Source: Moringa oleifera (lineage: Eukaryota; Streptophyta; Magnoliopsida; Brassicales; Moringaceae). Taken from it: 64,000 bases of DNA. The notes under the pieces were generated by a model. The model was given only the letters and a program-made list of their open reading frames with translations, did no database searches and was not told where the DNA came from. Shown piece after piece: positions 1 to 12,900 of this stretch (position 1 is its first letter; every line of letters begins with the position of its first letter). The position numbers and the translations under genes are program-made. The stretch spans positions 1,649,001 to 1,713,000 of the forward strand of contig JAJFZO010000724.1 in the NCBI GenBank assembly GCA_021397835.1. Direction: 5' to 3'.

Positions 1-1190
1 TAGGGAATATCAAAAGCCCGTAAATTACTAGTGCTACCCATTTTCTTCTTGAATTTTCTATTAAATTATCTTTAATATAGGGGAAAGGGAACTCTTATGT
101 AACGTAACTAAGGTCCTTTAATGATGAATAACTTTTTAACTTCAGCTTTACATATCTAAAAATATTTCCTAATTGCTTCTCGATTAAGATCTTCTTTTTG
201 CTTATGTATAATTTATAAGGCTTTGCTTGTGTTAGCCCTAATAACGAGGTGTACTCCTCCAAGATCGGTGTTAGGTCACCTTCCCCAAAACTAAAATGCT
301 AATGAAAGGGATTCTAAAAATGGATCGTTATTCTGATTAAAGGTTCCTCCATTGAGGCTTTAAGAAAATGTCCAATATACCCATATTCATCATCAAATTT
401 ATTCTAATTTTCTTTATTTATTATCTCTTATTATGAGACTAACTCTGCTAAGCCATTTTTCTTTATCACTATTTTAATCTTGTCTGGTAATTTAAACTAA
501 GTATTTAGGCCATCTCCCTTCTGTGATTGTTCTTTCTCAAACCAACATAAGACATTCTCAAATTAACTAAGACCAGTGAAATTCTCATGTTTCTAGGAAA
601 TTAAAAGAACGTATTATAGAAAGATGAATTTTTAACTGATATAAAATACATTAATTCATCATGTGTGTTCTTATTAGGTTTATCTCTCCAATCCTAACCA
701 TGTTTTTACCTTAGGTTAACTATATACATTAGCTATACAGATAAAAAGCGACTCCTAAAGGTTTCCAGATTTCTCTCGTTGGACTAATGACAGTTTCCTA
801 GGACTTTATTTTCACGACAACGAATAGTATCCAAGATTACTAAAATGTCTTTGGTTCAATCTAAGTGAAATACTTCACCAACTTTGTAGAAAAGAGCTTA
901 TGTTATATTTTGTGGTGAGTGTTATGCTATGAAGAATTATGAAAGCAAATAAAACATGACAAGCAAGAAAGCAAAAAATCAAAAATTTGGCCTAACTTAC
1001 TACAAAACTAGAGATTTTAGGTTCGATTCTTAGTGGAGTTGTTACTTATCATGACTATGGTTAAAAAAGGAAACCTTCAGCACAAGAAAAAATTGAAAGA
1101 GTTGCCATCAACAATTTTAAGTGCCATTGGCTACCATTAAAAAAAATAAGAGTGAACTAGTTTTTTTTTAAAAAAAAAATTGAGCTTTCA

Positions 1191-1233
1191 AGTCTAGGAC
1201 TTGGTTACGCTTGGGGAAGGATTAACACCCCAG
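1191..1233 (+). repeat. LTR-retroelement-like module, copy 1
   Basis: The core reads GGTTACGCTTGGGGAAGG followed by ATTAACACCCC. From memory, a phrase of this form (GGTTACG, then GGGAAGG, then TTAGCACCC) recurs in plant Ty3/gypsy-type elements. A second diverged copy lies at 6159-6189 in the same orientation. The identification is inferred from pattern memory; the similarity of the two copies is visible directly. Confidence 0.35.
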
Positions 1234-1570
1234 AACATTCAAAAAATGGTACCATTTTGATTTCTTGCTTGAAAAATAATTTTAAATGGTATTTTTGTTA
1301 GAGTGCTCTAAACTTCATATTTGCTCCATCCCAATTTACCAAAACATTTTTTATAAGGAGAAGAAGGCAGTTTGCACTTGCTCACCCGCATGCTTTTACA
1401 AAATAAGGATTGAACTATATATATGGTATTTTCTATCAAGACATATTTACCAAAAAGCACTTTTTCTATAAGAGTCTACAGCATGATACATCATAAGCAT
1501 TGAATAGTTTTAAAACCGATAACTTAATGAAGATCTACTAATATCTTAATTCAAGCAACTTTATTGCAAA

Positions 1571-1613
<43 letters not shown>
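1571..1613. repeat. (AAT)n microsatellite
   Basis: About fourteen uninterrupted AAT/ATA trinucleotide units. No gene overlaps it. Confidence 0.95.
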
Positions 1614-1615
<2 letters not shown>

Positions 1616-2407
1616 TTACAACACGTTCAAAGAGATAGCTTTTATACCTCTTGAAGTCCCCTATTCTTTATGTTGATTTCCTCCTTTTCTTCAATACAAG
1701 ATCTTAACTAAAAGTTTCTTTTAATTAGAAATAAAATTTTTTTTTTCGATATCTATAGAAATACAATGCTTTTTTTTTTTCAAAGTGTTAATAGGAGTAA
1801 GAGAGAGTTTTTTCCTATATCTGAAAGTGTGTATGTGAGTCTGAGCAAGGAAAGTCTAGATATATGAATGTGTGTATCTATCTAGCTACAGGTGACAGTA
1901 ACTTTGGCAGCAAATGGCAAGGTAATCCAAGGAGTGTAGTGTGCCTAGGCAATGTCTAGCCTTTGGTAACATCGGCTTTATTTCGAGAAGTCTTTTGAGG
2001 CTCCATCCGAATGTCAAAAAATTTTAAGCTAATTTTTTTGCTCTCTAGCCTTGTCCATACATTGAGATGTCTTTAATCTTATCCATTCCAGTTTAGGTGA
2101 CCTAAGAACAAGTTTACCTAGTGACTTCCATTGTGCCCCTAATTTTATTGAACTTAAACTCAATTCTTGTTTCTAGCAACAAACTTCAATTTTCTTGCAT
2201 ATTTTAACCTTTTTTGTAAGATTTTCGACATGAAACACATCTTCTGGCGGAAAAATTCAATTTGAGCTAAGATGCATAATATGTTGCCTTTGAGAATATT
2301 GCCATGTTAGTGGGCTTTTTGTCACATGTGAAATCTCGACTAAGTCAGTAAGTCTGCTTCCATTCATCTATAGCGAAGTCAACATCCCATGCCATGTAAC
2401 CTCTCCC

Positions 2408-2615
2408 TATGCTTCAGATTAATGTGGTTACGTCGCCCATTAGTGCCATACTACGTCAAATAACAAAGGGTAAATTACTTGAACTATCTTTTGCCATGTC
2501 AATAGCATCACCCATTAGCGTCGTCCAACATCAATTAATGATAGTGAGTAAATGTAATCCCCACTTTGCCATCTCATTAGTGTCACCCACTAACGCCTTG
2601 CCACATGGTTTCTCC
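2408..2615 (+). repeat. Degenerate tandem repeat, 75-bp period
   Basis: Phrases beginning GTCGCCCATTAG, ATCACCCATTAG and GTCACCCACTAA start at 2432, 2507 and 2582, exactly 75 bp apart. They are preceded by TTGCCATGTCAATAG and TTGCCATCTCATTAG, also 75 bp apart. Two to three diverged copies are present. The short open frames across this stretch come from the repeat and are not taken as genes. Confidence 0.6.
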
Positions 2616-4109
2616 TGCCACATCAGTTGCTCCATTTGATGTTAATGATAGTTTTTTGCTTCGTCATCAAGAGCACCGAACTATATCATGCCACGTGAAC
2701 TCATTACGCCAAATCAGCAACGTCGCCCTAGAAGATACTATTTTTTATGACCATTTTATTCCAATGCTAAATTCTCTTAAAATCATTTTCTTTTTACTCT
2801 ATTGATTTTTCATTACAATCTCCCTTATTCTTCTGCCTTTCAAACTCTCTTTCACTATCTTTTGCTTTTTTCATTTATATACTCTAGTTTATTATAGAAT
2901 TCATAGATCCTTCAATAGTTATTAATAGGGATTTAGCTAAAATTATAAGAACCTATAAGATCCTTGCCTCGATGGGCATGGTGGTACTACCCCGGATGAT
3001 AGGCTCTCGTCTGAAAAGCCAAACACCTTCTGTATTTTTGAATAGTGTCTTTAAGGTGACTTGAGACTCCTTTTAAACTCTCTGTTCAGATAAGTTCACA
3101 AAAATTATCATGTGTCCCCTTCTCAAATGGTTCCTCACTTTTGGAGGATCTTAGTTGTCTTATTTACTAAGTGCTTAGATTTAGAAATTTCAGAGTTTTC
3201 ACCTTTATTGTTTTCTAAATTTTTTAAGCTTAAGACACTGAAAACTTACCTACACCACTCTGAGAGGTTCTAGCATTTTTTTTTTTCTAATGACCCAACC
3301 TTTTTACATCTGATCTACCAAAAGCAGTGAAAAATTAGAGGCAATCCTACTTTTGGGTGCTCTGGAATAGAATTTCCTCTAGGATAAATCAATATACCTT
3401 CCCTAATTAGAACAATAGGAATAATTCCTCCTTTGTATGTCTTTTACTACTTCCAGGTATACCCTAACAAGCAATAATAACACTCTGCTCATGTTTATCT
3501 GTTTTTAAGATGCTTGGATAACTAGAGTATACTCCTACTTAGTGTCCCAAGAGCTTCCCCTATGTCATCCTCTCAAAGGCCCTCCATCCTGCCTTTTATT
3601 TAATCTTGAACACTAGCAAACTCTCCCTTAAAGTCTATATCAACCTACTCTTTTTCTATCTTACCTAGACTCCCTTCTCCCATCAAGATACCCCTTCTTA
3701 ACCAAGCTCTTAATCCGCTTCTTTTAGATGAGTCAGAGTATCCATCATCAGGTAATGAGTTATCTGCTATGATGTGAATTTTTTCTCCTAACATACTATT
3801 ACTAACTTCTTTTTCTTTTGTTTTGCAAACCACTTTCTAATTATAGCTAGGGGTAAGGAAAGAATTTTTTGAGAAAGTGTTAAAGATGGTTGAGAAGACA
3901 CCTTCAGTTTCCTCCTCTTAAAAAAAAAATGTGGTAGTATTATTTTTTTCAGAGAGTCAGATCCTAACAAAGTGCTCCACCTAAGACAGTAACCTTTATA
4001 GACTTCTTCTCTCAGTAAGAGCCTACAATTATCACCACATCTTTCCTTACTGTAGACATAAAAAACGTCATTCATGAAATGGTTTCACCATCCTCTATTT
4101 CATCTACGC

Positions 4110-4620
4110 TTCTTGAGAAGAAGAAGATGCATTTAGAAAAGATATATAACCTATTTATTGAGGTAAAACTCTTCCTTTTTTGCTTGATCAATGTTTATTC
4201 TCCCTTTTTCTTTGCTTATAAATGAATCTTTCTAGTTACAAGCTGTCCATGAGTTTGCCTGATACCTAAAGAACACAAGATTTAAAATCAAGCTAAATCT
4301 ATCTTTCAAGAGGTTGAAAAGGCTCTTTAAGAAGCCCAAAAGAGAAAGAGTGAATTGTCAACTGAAATCTCCTTTTTTCAGCTACAAGAAAAGTAAGTAA
4401 ATTAAAAGATTTCTATGTTGAAGCTAGAGATAGAGAAAAAGAAAGCAAACTTTAGTCTCCAACAAGAAAAACTAAAGAAAGATCATTTAAAGTAGCTGTT
4501 ATAGCTAATGATGAGGTGATAGTTTGTAGAGGTGTTCTAGGAGGTGCAAAAGGACATTAAGGCCAAGGTATGAAAGGAGTATTCATACCTCAATCTTGAC
4601 TTCATCACCAATGCATCAAA
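4110..4620 (+). pseudogene. Possible retroelement coiled-coil remnant
   Basis: On the + strand, broken frames read like a Lys/Glu-rich coiled coil. The last part resembles EVQKDIKAK followed by YLNLDFITNAS. Frameshifts and in-frame stops interrupt it. Similar coiled-coil proteins with a conserved DLDLSF-type ending occur in plant retroelement gag-like proteins, recalled from family knowledge. The match is weak and no domain can be proven. Confidence 0.25.
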
Positions 4621-6158
4621 CTAATCCTTTCTTTCTTAAACTAGTCTTGTAGTGACTAGCCTTGTAAGGAGTACTGTCTTTATCTTCTCGGACTCTATGA
4701 ATCAAATTTTATAAGAACTCTATAGGGAGATTGGCGATACTAAAGAAAAGACTGATTGATCATGTATTTTCTTTTCATTTTGATGTAATAACTCTTTTGG
4801 GAATAAAATGAACTCCTTTTTACAATTCTTAGTTTATTCTCCTCTTTAGATTACTGTTATAAGATGAAAGTACCATTGATAATCCTAAAATTCTTAACTT
4901 TCATCAAAACAAACCCTTAGATTTTTTGTAGAATCTAGAAATAAGCATTTCTAAACAAGTAGGCATAGTCTTCCTACGGTAAGTGTCCAAAATGTTAAAT
5001 GAGAGGGCGGAGAGTCTGCTTTTGCCAAAATAAGAGTTTGGCATCCATATTCTCACCTTACAATCCCAAGGAGATTATATGTATCTCATTCTTAAAATTT
5101 CAAATTCTCCTTTACTGTTTGGTAGACTATGGTAGGGAAATTTGTCAAAAATAAGCTAAAAATGTGTTTGGATATCCTTTCTCACTTAAAATGGAGATTT
5201 ATATGCCGTATTAACAATCGTTTCTCATCTTTAGACATGGTTGTGCTTAGTTTTTTTCTTTAAATTTGAAGGTTTCCCTATTTCTAGGCAGCCTTTCCCA
5301 CCTCTAGATAAACTCTCCCCTAGCTCCAAGTAGACCCTCCCCATGGTATGTGTCAAAGACTTTTGAATGAGAGTCTTGACACTTTTGTTTTTACTTCTAG
5401 GAGGTTTTCTACTAGGTTCTCCCTTTCATATCCAATTTCCCCCTCAATCGACCTCATTTAAATAGTATTCTTCATGAGTGACATTACTGTTCTTTATACT
5501 ACATATTGATAATAACATCTCTGGTTTCTGTGATTCTAGTGAGGGAAAATTTTAAGTATCGATAAGACTCATAGAATAGGATCTAAGCGAGACAATATGC
5601 ATGACATATGAAAAGGTTAAGTGACCTCTTGAATTCCTAAGTCCTTCATCCTTATTAAAATAGGACATTCACTTTAAAGGGCTAAGCTCGGGTATAGAAT
5701 TTTATGCATATGCATGAATGTGGTGTGTAAAGCCTTTATTACCAATCTGAGAAATACATAAGAAGCAATATTACCTATATGAGATCAACTACATACATAT
5801 AATATAGATCGAGATCATGGTCGAGTTATTCTTTCAAAGAACGATTAGTTATGCTTAAATTTAGCTCGATTCTCCAACCTTATCCTTAATGAAGTCACCA
5901 ACTATCACAACTAAACTTTTTTGACAATGCCTTCATGTGAGGAATTCTTTTTATTTTAGAAATTCTTTTTACTGGCTTTGATTTTTTTTTTTTCAAATAA
6001 AGAAAAAGAAAAAGTTGTCATTAATCTTTTTAATGGAGTGATTGGCCACTTTTTATTATCTTAAAACTCTTTTTTATTTTTATAAAGAGAATAAGAAAGA
6101 ACTCCATTTGAAAAATAAGCAAATGGTTTAACTCATTGGGAGATCCGAGATCGAGAAT

Positions 6159-6189
6159 CAATTACGTGTAAGGAATGATTAGCATCCCC
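6159..6189 (+). repeat. LTR-retroelement-like module, copy 2
   Basis: The core reads CAATTACGTGTAAGGAATG followed by ATTAGCATCCCC. It is the diverged counterpart of the module at 1191-1233 in the same orientation. Just upstream, GGGAGATCCGAGATCGAGAA fits the same type of element as I remember it. The two copies suggest that decayed copies of one retroelement family fill this region. Confidence 0.35.
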
Positions 6190-6294
6190 ACAAGTATATA
6201 AAAATTGATATAGTTTAGGCCAAATGATCTTGTATCTTGAAATATCTTAATTTGACATTGATTTCGTAGTGTAAACAATAAGTATAATAACATA

Positions 6295-6295
<1 letters not shown>

Positions 6296-6341
<46 letters not shown>
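6296..6341. repeat. (AT)n microsatellite
   Basis: A nearly pure TA dinucleotide tract. The repetitive open frame that covers it on the minus strand is an artefact of the repeat. Confidence 0.95.
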
Positions 6342-6704
6342 GAACAAGATGAGATTGGCCTTTACTCAATCTTAAAATTTTATGACAAAAGTCACATTAG
6401 ACTTAGTTAAGATATAACAAATCTCCAAACAGTTTGCCATGTAATTTTATGCAAGAATCTCATAACCTAGTCGATATTAGATCTTTAATTCAAAAAATAT
6501 ATACATTTTAATTTTGAGATTTCAAATATGAATTTTATCAAATTCCTTTCTTTAAAATAATTTTTAAAATTATAAAACACATCATTGAATTCATAATATT
6601 AAATAAAATAAATAGTATACAACAAAGAAAGATGAGTAAAAGCAATCTATCTTTTATTTATTTCACAAACATTGACATAAATGAATAAGAAAAGAATTAT
6701 ACCT

Positions 6705-7245
6705 TTAGTACAATCTACATGTTATCCCTTTGCTAACAGTACTGCAAAAATAGTAACATTTTTCTAAAGATTTCTCTAAGAAATATGAGGAATGAAGAAC
6801 AAAAAGCTTGAAAGCTAATCTAGGCTTCAGAAAAAAGATGAATGCAAAGGTCTATACATGCTGTCCTTTTATTAACTGCATTATAGAAACATTAATTTTT
6901 TTTCCCTAAAGATCTCTCCAAAAAATGGAAAGAATGAAGAAAAAAACTCAAACGAAGATAAATTAAAAGGTCTTTATATACTGCCTCTTTACTAATATCA
7001 CTGCAAAAATAGTATTATTTCTTAAAGATCTCTCTAAAAGATGGGGAGAACGAAGAAAAAAAATGCTTGAGAACTATTCTAAACTTTAGAGAGAAAATGA
7101 ATACAAAGGTCTCTACATGTTGTCCCTTTGCTAATAGCACTACAAAAATAGTAACTATTTCCTAAAGATCTCTCTAAAAAATAAAGAGAATGAAGACAAA
7201 AACTTGAGAACTATTCTAAATTTCAAAGAGAAGATGAATGCAAAG
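6705..7245 (+). repeat. Four-copy degenerate tandem array, about 125-140-bp unit
   Basis: Each unit carries an ACATGTTGTCCCTTTGCTAA-type phrase, then CACTGCAAAAATAGTA, then CTAAAGATCTCTCTAAAA, then a GAATGAAGA-type phrase and GATGAATGCAAAGGTCT. The first phrase recurs near 6718, 6856, 6976 and 7114. Copies differ by substitutions and small indels. No coding content. Confidence 0.75.
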
Positions 7246-7439
7246 GTCTTTTTGCATCAAAAATAGGCTTAGATACAAAAAATTCTAAGACGAGGCTTGC
7301 CAAAAATTCAAAAAAAAATTTTGGAAAAAGAATACCATTATGCTTTTTAGTTAGTTTTGAATAAAATGCGCTTTTGTGCATATTTCGCCAAGAACCATGT
7401 ACAAGTTTCTTGAGTCTTCACGATCCTTAGTCTTCAAAC

Positions 7440-7715
7440 AGCTAAATCCCTAAATCTTGATGTGAGAGATATCAATTACAACAATCTATAGGCCCTTTCA
7501 TCTTGATGCAAGATCATCATCAATCACATTCATTGTCCCTCAATAATGATGAGTAATTGTCATTAATAATCATCGATACTAAGTCCTTATATCTAATGCA
7601 AGATTATCTTTAATCAACATCTTGCTAATATTCTTCAAACCTGATGCAAGATTGGTATCAGTCACCAATAACTTGAAGAAAAATTAAAGCTAATGCAAGA
7701 CAAATATCAATTGCC
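7440..7715 (+). repeat. Degenerate short repeat with GATGCAAGAT core
   Basis: Phrases of the form CTTGATGCAAGATCATCATC followed by AATCAC occur about five times, at roughly 7455, 7493, 7590, 7640 and 7691, with uneven spacing of 40-100 bp. The run sits between the 130-bp array upstream and the 62-bp array downstream. Confidence 0.5.
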
Positions 7716-7924
7716 TTTTCCTGCTTTTTTTTTTTTCCAATGTGAGATCGGGAGATTTCCTAACTATTAACTTTCTAACATCATAAAATGGCTGCCTCCA
7801 GCCTGATCAACTTAGAATGTACAATTTATTTTTCTATTTTCCTATATGTACCTTTTTTTTATCATAATGAATGAAAGTTCTTTCTTTTATTATAAATCAT
7901 TGCATTAACTTAACTAACAAGCTA

Positions 7925-8690
7925 ACTCGATCTTGAATTCATTAACCCCAATCTTGATGCCTTCATTGTATTTCAAACCTGATCGGACTACAACCCTATT
8001 TGATCTTAATATCAGTCCACTGATATATCTTCAATCTTAACTCTTGGCCATGATCCCGATCTCAATGTCTAATAACTATTCTGTTCTGAATGTCTAACCA
8101 TTATTTCAATCTCACTGCTTGCCTAGCGTAGTAACATGATCCCGATCTTGATGTCTAACAACTATCTTAATCTCAATGCTTGACTAGCATAGTAATATGA
8201 TCTCGATCTTGGTATCACACTATTTTTACAGTATGGTCTTGATCTCGATGTCTTCAAGGCATTTCAAACCTAATTTAATTGTGACTCGATCTAATCATAA
8301 TATCAATCCTATAATATATCTCTATCTTAACTATTGGCTATGATACTGATCTTGATGTTTAACAACTATCTCAATCTTAATGTCTAACTACTATTTTGAT
8401 CTTACTGCTTAACTAGTGCAGTAGCATGATCTCGATCTCGATGTCCAACAACTATTCGATCTCAATGCTTGACTAGTGGAGCAGCATGACTCTAATCTCG
8501 ATATTTAACAATTGTCTCGATCTTAATTCTTAACTAACATAGTAGTATGATCCTGATATTTGTGTCTAACAATTATTCTGATCTAAATGCTTGACTAATG
8601 TAGGAGCATGATCCTAATCTTCGTGCCACACTATTCCTGCAGCATGATTTTGATCTCATACTCAAGGGATATTACGAAACTTGTCTCACT
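7925..8690 (+). repeat. Degenerate tandem array, about 62-bp unit, with higher-order duplication
   Basis: The unit is close to ATGATCTCGATCTCGATGTC followed by TAACAACTATCTCGATCTCA, then ATGCTTGACTAGTGTAGTAGC. Around seven copies are readable. A larger block starting GCCTTCATTGTATTTCAAAC near 7960 recurs as GTCTTCAAGGCATTTCAAAC near 8250, so a segment of roughly 290 bp was itself duplicated. There are no coding features. Confidence 0.7.
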
Positions 8691-8805
8691 AACTACTAGT
8701 TTTCATATCTCATACCAATTGTTTTTGTCGATACTTAGCTAATTTCTAGTGCTCTTTCAACATTAAATTCATGTTCTTTAAGGGTAAAAATTAGCTGTCT
8801 ACAAC
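8690..8805 (-). repeat. Possible LTR terminus (minus orientation)
   Basis: Read on the minus strand, the sequence begins TGTTGTAGACAGCTAATTTT followed by TACCC. This resembles starts of plant Ty3/gypsy LTRs as I remember them (TGTAGAC, then AATTTTTACCC). If correct, the tandem arrays to the left could lie inside or beside an LTR. No matching second LTR was found. Confidence 0.25.
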
Positions 8806-8808
8806 AAA

Positions 8809-8831
8809 TATATATATATATATATATATAA
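8809..8831. repeat. (AT)n microsatellite
   Basis: A short run of TA dinucleotides directly beyond the candidate LTR terminus. Confidence 0.85.
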
Positions 8832-11800
8832 TAAAATATATTTTTTTATTTTACACTTCAAAGTATTAATAAGACCAATTTTATATTTGACGTTTCAATT
8901 TAATTTAAAGATAGTTAAAAAAATTTTAAAATAAAAATATTCAAATTAGTTATAACAATGAATTTTGATTTCAAATTTTTCACAAATATAAAAAAATTCA
9001 AATCACCATAACAAAAAAATTCAAAATTTTTCAAATAAATCTTTTTAAAAAATTTAAACCGTCGAGAATTCAAAATTTTTAATAAAAAATTAAAAAAATT
9101 GACTCAAAATAGAGTGCAAAATCCGTTTAAGTTATTTTGAGATATTTCAACAATTCAATACCCTAAAGCAAAAAAAAAAAAAAAAATGCAATATCCATAA
9201 TTTTTTACCACTATTTGAGCTAAAATCTAATTTATATTAAATTTAAAAATTAGATGTACAATTGATCCAATTAGAACATCATAATTTAAATTAAAGAGCT
9301 AGTATAATTAAAATTTTTTTATATATAGCTATAATAAAGGGTAAAAATCATATAAAACCCTAAATTATACCATATATTACCAAAATAAACAAATGGAGCC
9401 TTGAACTGTCAATTTGAATTAAATTAAACATATACTCAAACAATATTAAAAAATTAAGGGTACTTTCATTATTGAAATATTTAAAAGATAATTCAAATAA
9501 TTGTCCACTTTATTTCAAGTTCATTCTTAAAATCTAAATAATTTTCAACTTACAAGTTACTTTTTATAATTTTTTTCAAAATTTTTACATTATAAATTTT
9601 TTTTAAAATATATTTTTAGTTCTTAAAACTTTTAAAATTTTATTGTGATAGTAATTTGATTATTTTTTTATATATTTAAAAATTTTAAATCAAAATTCGT
9701 TATATCAAATTTCTAACTTGAAAATTGTGATTGTTAAATTTTTTTGATAGGGTTCATTTTGATTTAAATTAATAATTTATTTTCAGTTTGTCGTTTGATA
9801 ATATAAGATATAATTAGGATTTTGTATAATCTTTTTTCTATAATTAATTTACCTTGATCAATTTCCTTTATTACTAAGAGTTTGTTTTTCCTTTTTTTTC
9901 AAGTTATAATGCAAACAGTAACATATTACGTTTTATTATTTAATTTGACCATATAAATAACTAAATTTTAAGTATTGGCTTCATTTCAAGAATTACTTAA
10001 ATTTTTACATAGGAGACAAAGATGACAACTTAAAATAATAGACAGAATGAAATAAATTTAAATGAGAGTTATGAGCAATTAAATACTTGAACGATAATGT
10101 TATAGGTAGTTGAAAAGGATGAAAATATTAATTATATTATAAATCAAATTAAAGGATGTTAAGGGCAGCCACTAATCAATAAATTAAGGTAGAAAGATCT
10201 CACAACACATGAAATATTTCTTCATAAATTGAGTACAATATATCGAAATGATGATACTTGAATTAAGCGTAGAAAACTCTGAATTATATTTTACGTTATT
10301 AAATAAATTTTAATATTTAAAAATTAATAAACTAAATTTTAAATTACCAATTTGAATCAAATTGCACCTTAACTTGAACGACTTTAAAACATTAAGAATA
10401 TTATTGTTATTAAAATATTTAAAAAATGACTCAAATAAATTTTATTATCCATTACGAGTTTCTTCATAAAATTTAAAATTTTTTTGATTTACATAATATT
10501 TTTATGATTTTTTTTCAAAATTTTGATATTGTAAATTTTTAAAAGTATATTTTTAATTTTTAAAAAAAATTTGTGATGACAGCTTGAATATTTTTTATAT
10601 ATTTAAAAAATTTTAAATAAACATTAAGTATACAAAGTTTTCAATTTAAAATTTTTAAATTTTTTATAAAATTCAATTTGATAATTTAAAATTTAATTTA
10701 TCACTTTTAAAATATTAAAATCTATTTGATAATATAAAGTATAGTTGAAAATTTTATATAACATTTACTTTTGAATTAAAAAATATTGATTATCAATTAG
10801 ATTATTCTCTCAAACTTGATTATGCCACATAAATGACGTAACAGAGGACTTTAATCTAGGGTTTCATCCCATAAAGAAGAAAAAGCTTAGTCTTTTGTGC
10901 AGCTAAGTACATGGCGAATTGAAATTTAAAAACAAAGAGAAATCACATCGGAATCAAAAGAATGCCAATGAATTTATAAAGGTAGATATATTCTTTCACT
11001 TATTAAGAAAAAGTAAATGTATTCTTTGCTAATATTTAATGAGGTAATTAGAATTTTACTATCCCTAAGTTTAGGCATTAGGTTATGCCTAGCTTTGAGA
11101 AAAATTGTGTTAGTTGTCTTCTTTTTTTTTTTTTTTCTTCATATACATTCAAATTCAAACGTACGCGTAAATTATTAATATTCACAATAGTATTGTTCAT
11201 GATGTTTGCCAATTTATTATTTGGGTCACCATTTAAAGATGTGCTATATAAATAAATTCAGTTAAATTTACAAAATGCTAGTATATTTGATAATGGTAAA
11301 TAAATGAGATACGATATCCGAAGTTAAAGTAGTATTATTATTACTAAATAAAATTTAATATTATTATATTATAATTTATCATGAATGCATGAATTTAAAG
11401 TGAGTTGAATTTAAAAAAGTGATGATAATATATATTTTAGTTTTTAAAAATAATATTGCATAAATTAATTTATTAATTTTTAAAATATTTATTTTTTATA
11501 TATTTGAATATTATATAATAAAATGCAAATTATTTTTTAATATAAAGTATAAAAGATTTAATGATTTGCATTATTTATTAAGTAATTCAAAATTCAAGTT
11601 GCATATAAGAGTAGGTGAGGTTGTTTCTCATGTTACATTCCTGCTTCCTCAAGAAAGTACTCATCTTTTTGTCTAAATATATAAACTTTATATAAATATT
11701 TTGAAATAAATAGTATAAAACACTTTGTATAAAGATTTTGAGATAAATATAAAAAAATAATATAAATATCAAAATAAACCTTAAATTTTATATTTTTTAC

Positions 11801-12900
11801 TTAATATCTGGTCGTTTCAATTTTTTTAATTATGCATTCAAAAAAATTTTAAATTTGATAGATGATTTTGAAATGAAATAAATTATTTGTTTGACTTTAT
11901 TTTTTAGGTATTTTAATAACAAAAATATCATTAATTTTATATAGTTATTTGGTCAAATTTTAAATTGAACCAAATTAAAATTTTAAATGTATAATTAAGA
12001 AATTTAAAATAATGAGGTTTACAAACCAGTAAGGATTAGGGATTTTTTTTTTTTTAATATTTACCTAAAACTATATATTAACTTTGCTTTTTAATTTAAA
12101 CTTTATTGTATCAATTAACTTTATTTTATATTTCAAATTTGATTTTGATCAAATTGGATCATGCATTTCAAATTTTAATAATTTTTTGAGAATAATTTGA
12201 AAATAAAAAAATATTGTTTGTTAACAAGAAAATTAAAATTAAAATATAAAATCCCTTTCTCTTTTTCCTTTTTCCTTTTTCCTCCCTCTCTTTCTTTTTT
12301 TTTTTTTTTTTTTTGTTATTCTCAAATTACCTTAAATATTTTACAAATTTTTTAAGACAAAATCTAATTTGACCAAAATTAAAATTTTGAATATAGAACT
12401 TGATCAATTAATATAGTAGAGTATAAATTAAAAAACAGATTTGGTGTGTGTATATATATATATATTATTTCAAAAAATTAAAAAAAAATAATATCTATAA
12501 ATCAAAGTAAAATCACTGTCAAAAATAAAAATATCACATGATTACCAATGTACAATTTCATAACTAGTCAACAAGAGTTATGATGAAGGATTTTTTTTCT
12601 TTTGGAAACTTTCTTTTGTCTTTTTAAAAAGATACTTTTCTAAATATTGAAAACTTGACCCTTTATATATAAAATAGGTCACATTAAAGAAATTGATTTC
12701 TCTTTATTTATGAACGCTTCTTAAATTGGATTTTCTCATAAAATTTTGTTTTGTGGAATAAGGACAAAGACTGATGAAGAGGGAACAGAAAATGATGCTC
12801 ATAATAATGTAAACCCTATTTGATTAATCATATAATAATAACACGAAAGCATGCGAAGAGATCTCAGTCTATTTATACAAAAACTCTTCCCTCCTTGTAT
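8832..12900. repeat. Very AT-rich interspersed repeats, two related blocks
   Basis: No coding content was recognised. A block near 9350-9790 (AATTTGAATTAAATT, then TTTCATTATTGAAATATTTA, then TTTTTCAAAATTTTTACATT) is paralleled by a diverged block near 10310-10760 in the same order and orientation. Related wording also appears near 11770-12000 and 12060-12200. They look like old copies of one AT-rich repeat family, which I cannot name. Confidence 0.4.

Larger units (their letters stand above)
1..2400. other. Gene-free, decayed repeat-rich DNA
   Basis: No open frame here resembles a known protein and no exon structure could be assembled. The stretch is AT-rich with scattered homopolymers. The one notable piece is the segment near 1190-1235, listed separately, which looks like part of a plant LTR retroelement. 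Confidence 0.5.

Noticed and set aside
1000..1050. GGTTCGATTCT, resembling a tRNA B box
   Set aside because: No A box at the right distance and no foldable cloverleaf around it.
6162..6347. Frame encoding a Tyr-Ile repeat
   Set aside because: It is an (AT)n microsatellite read as codons.
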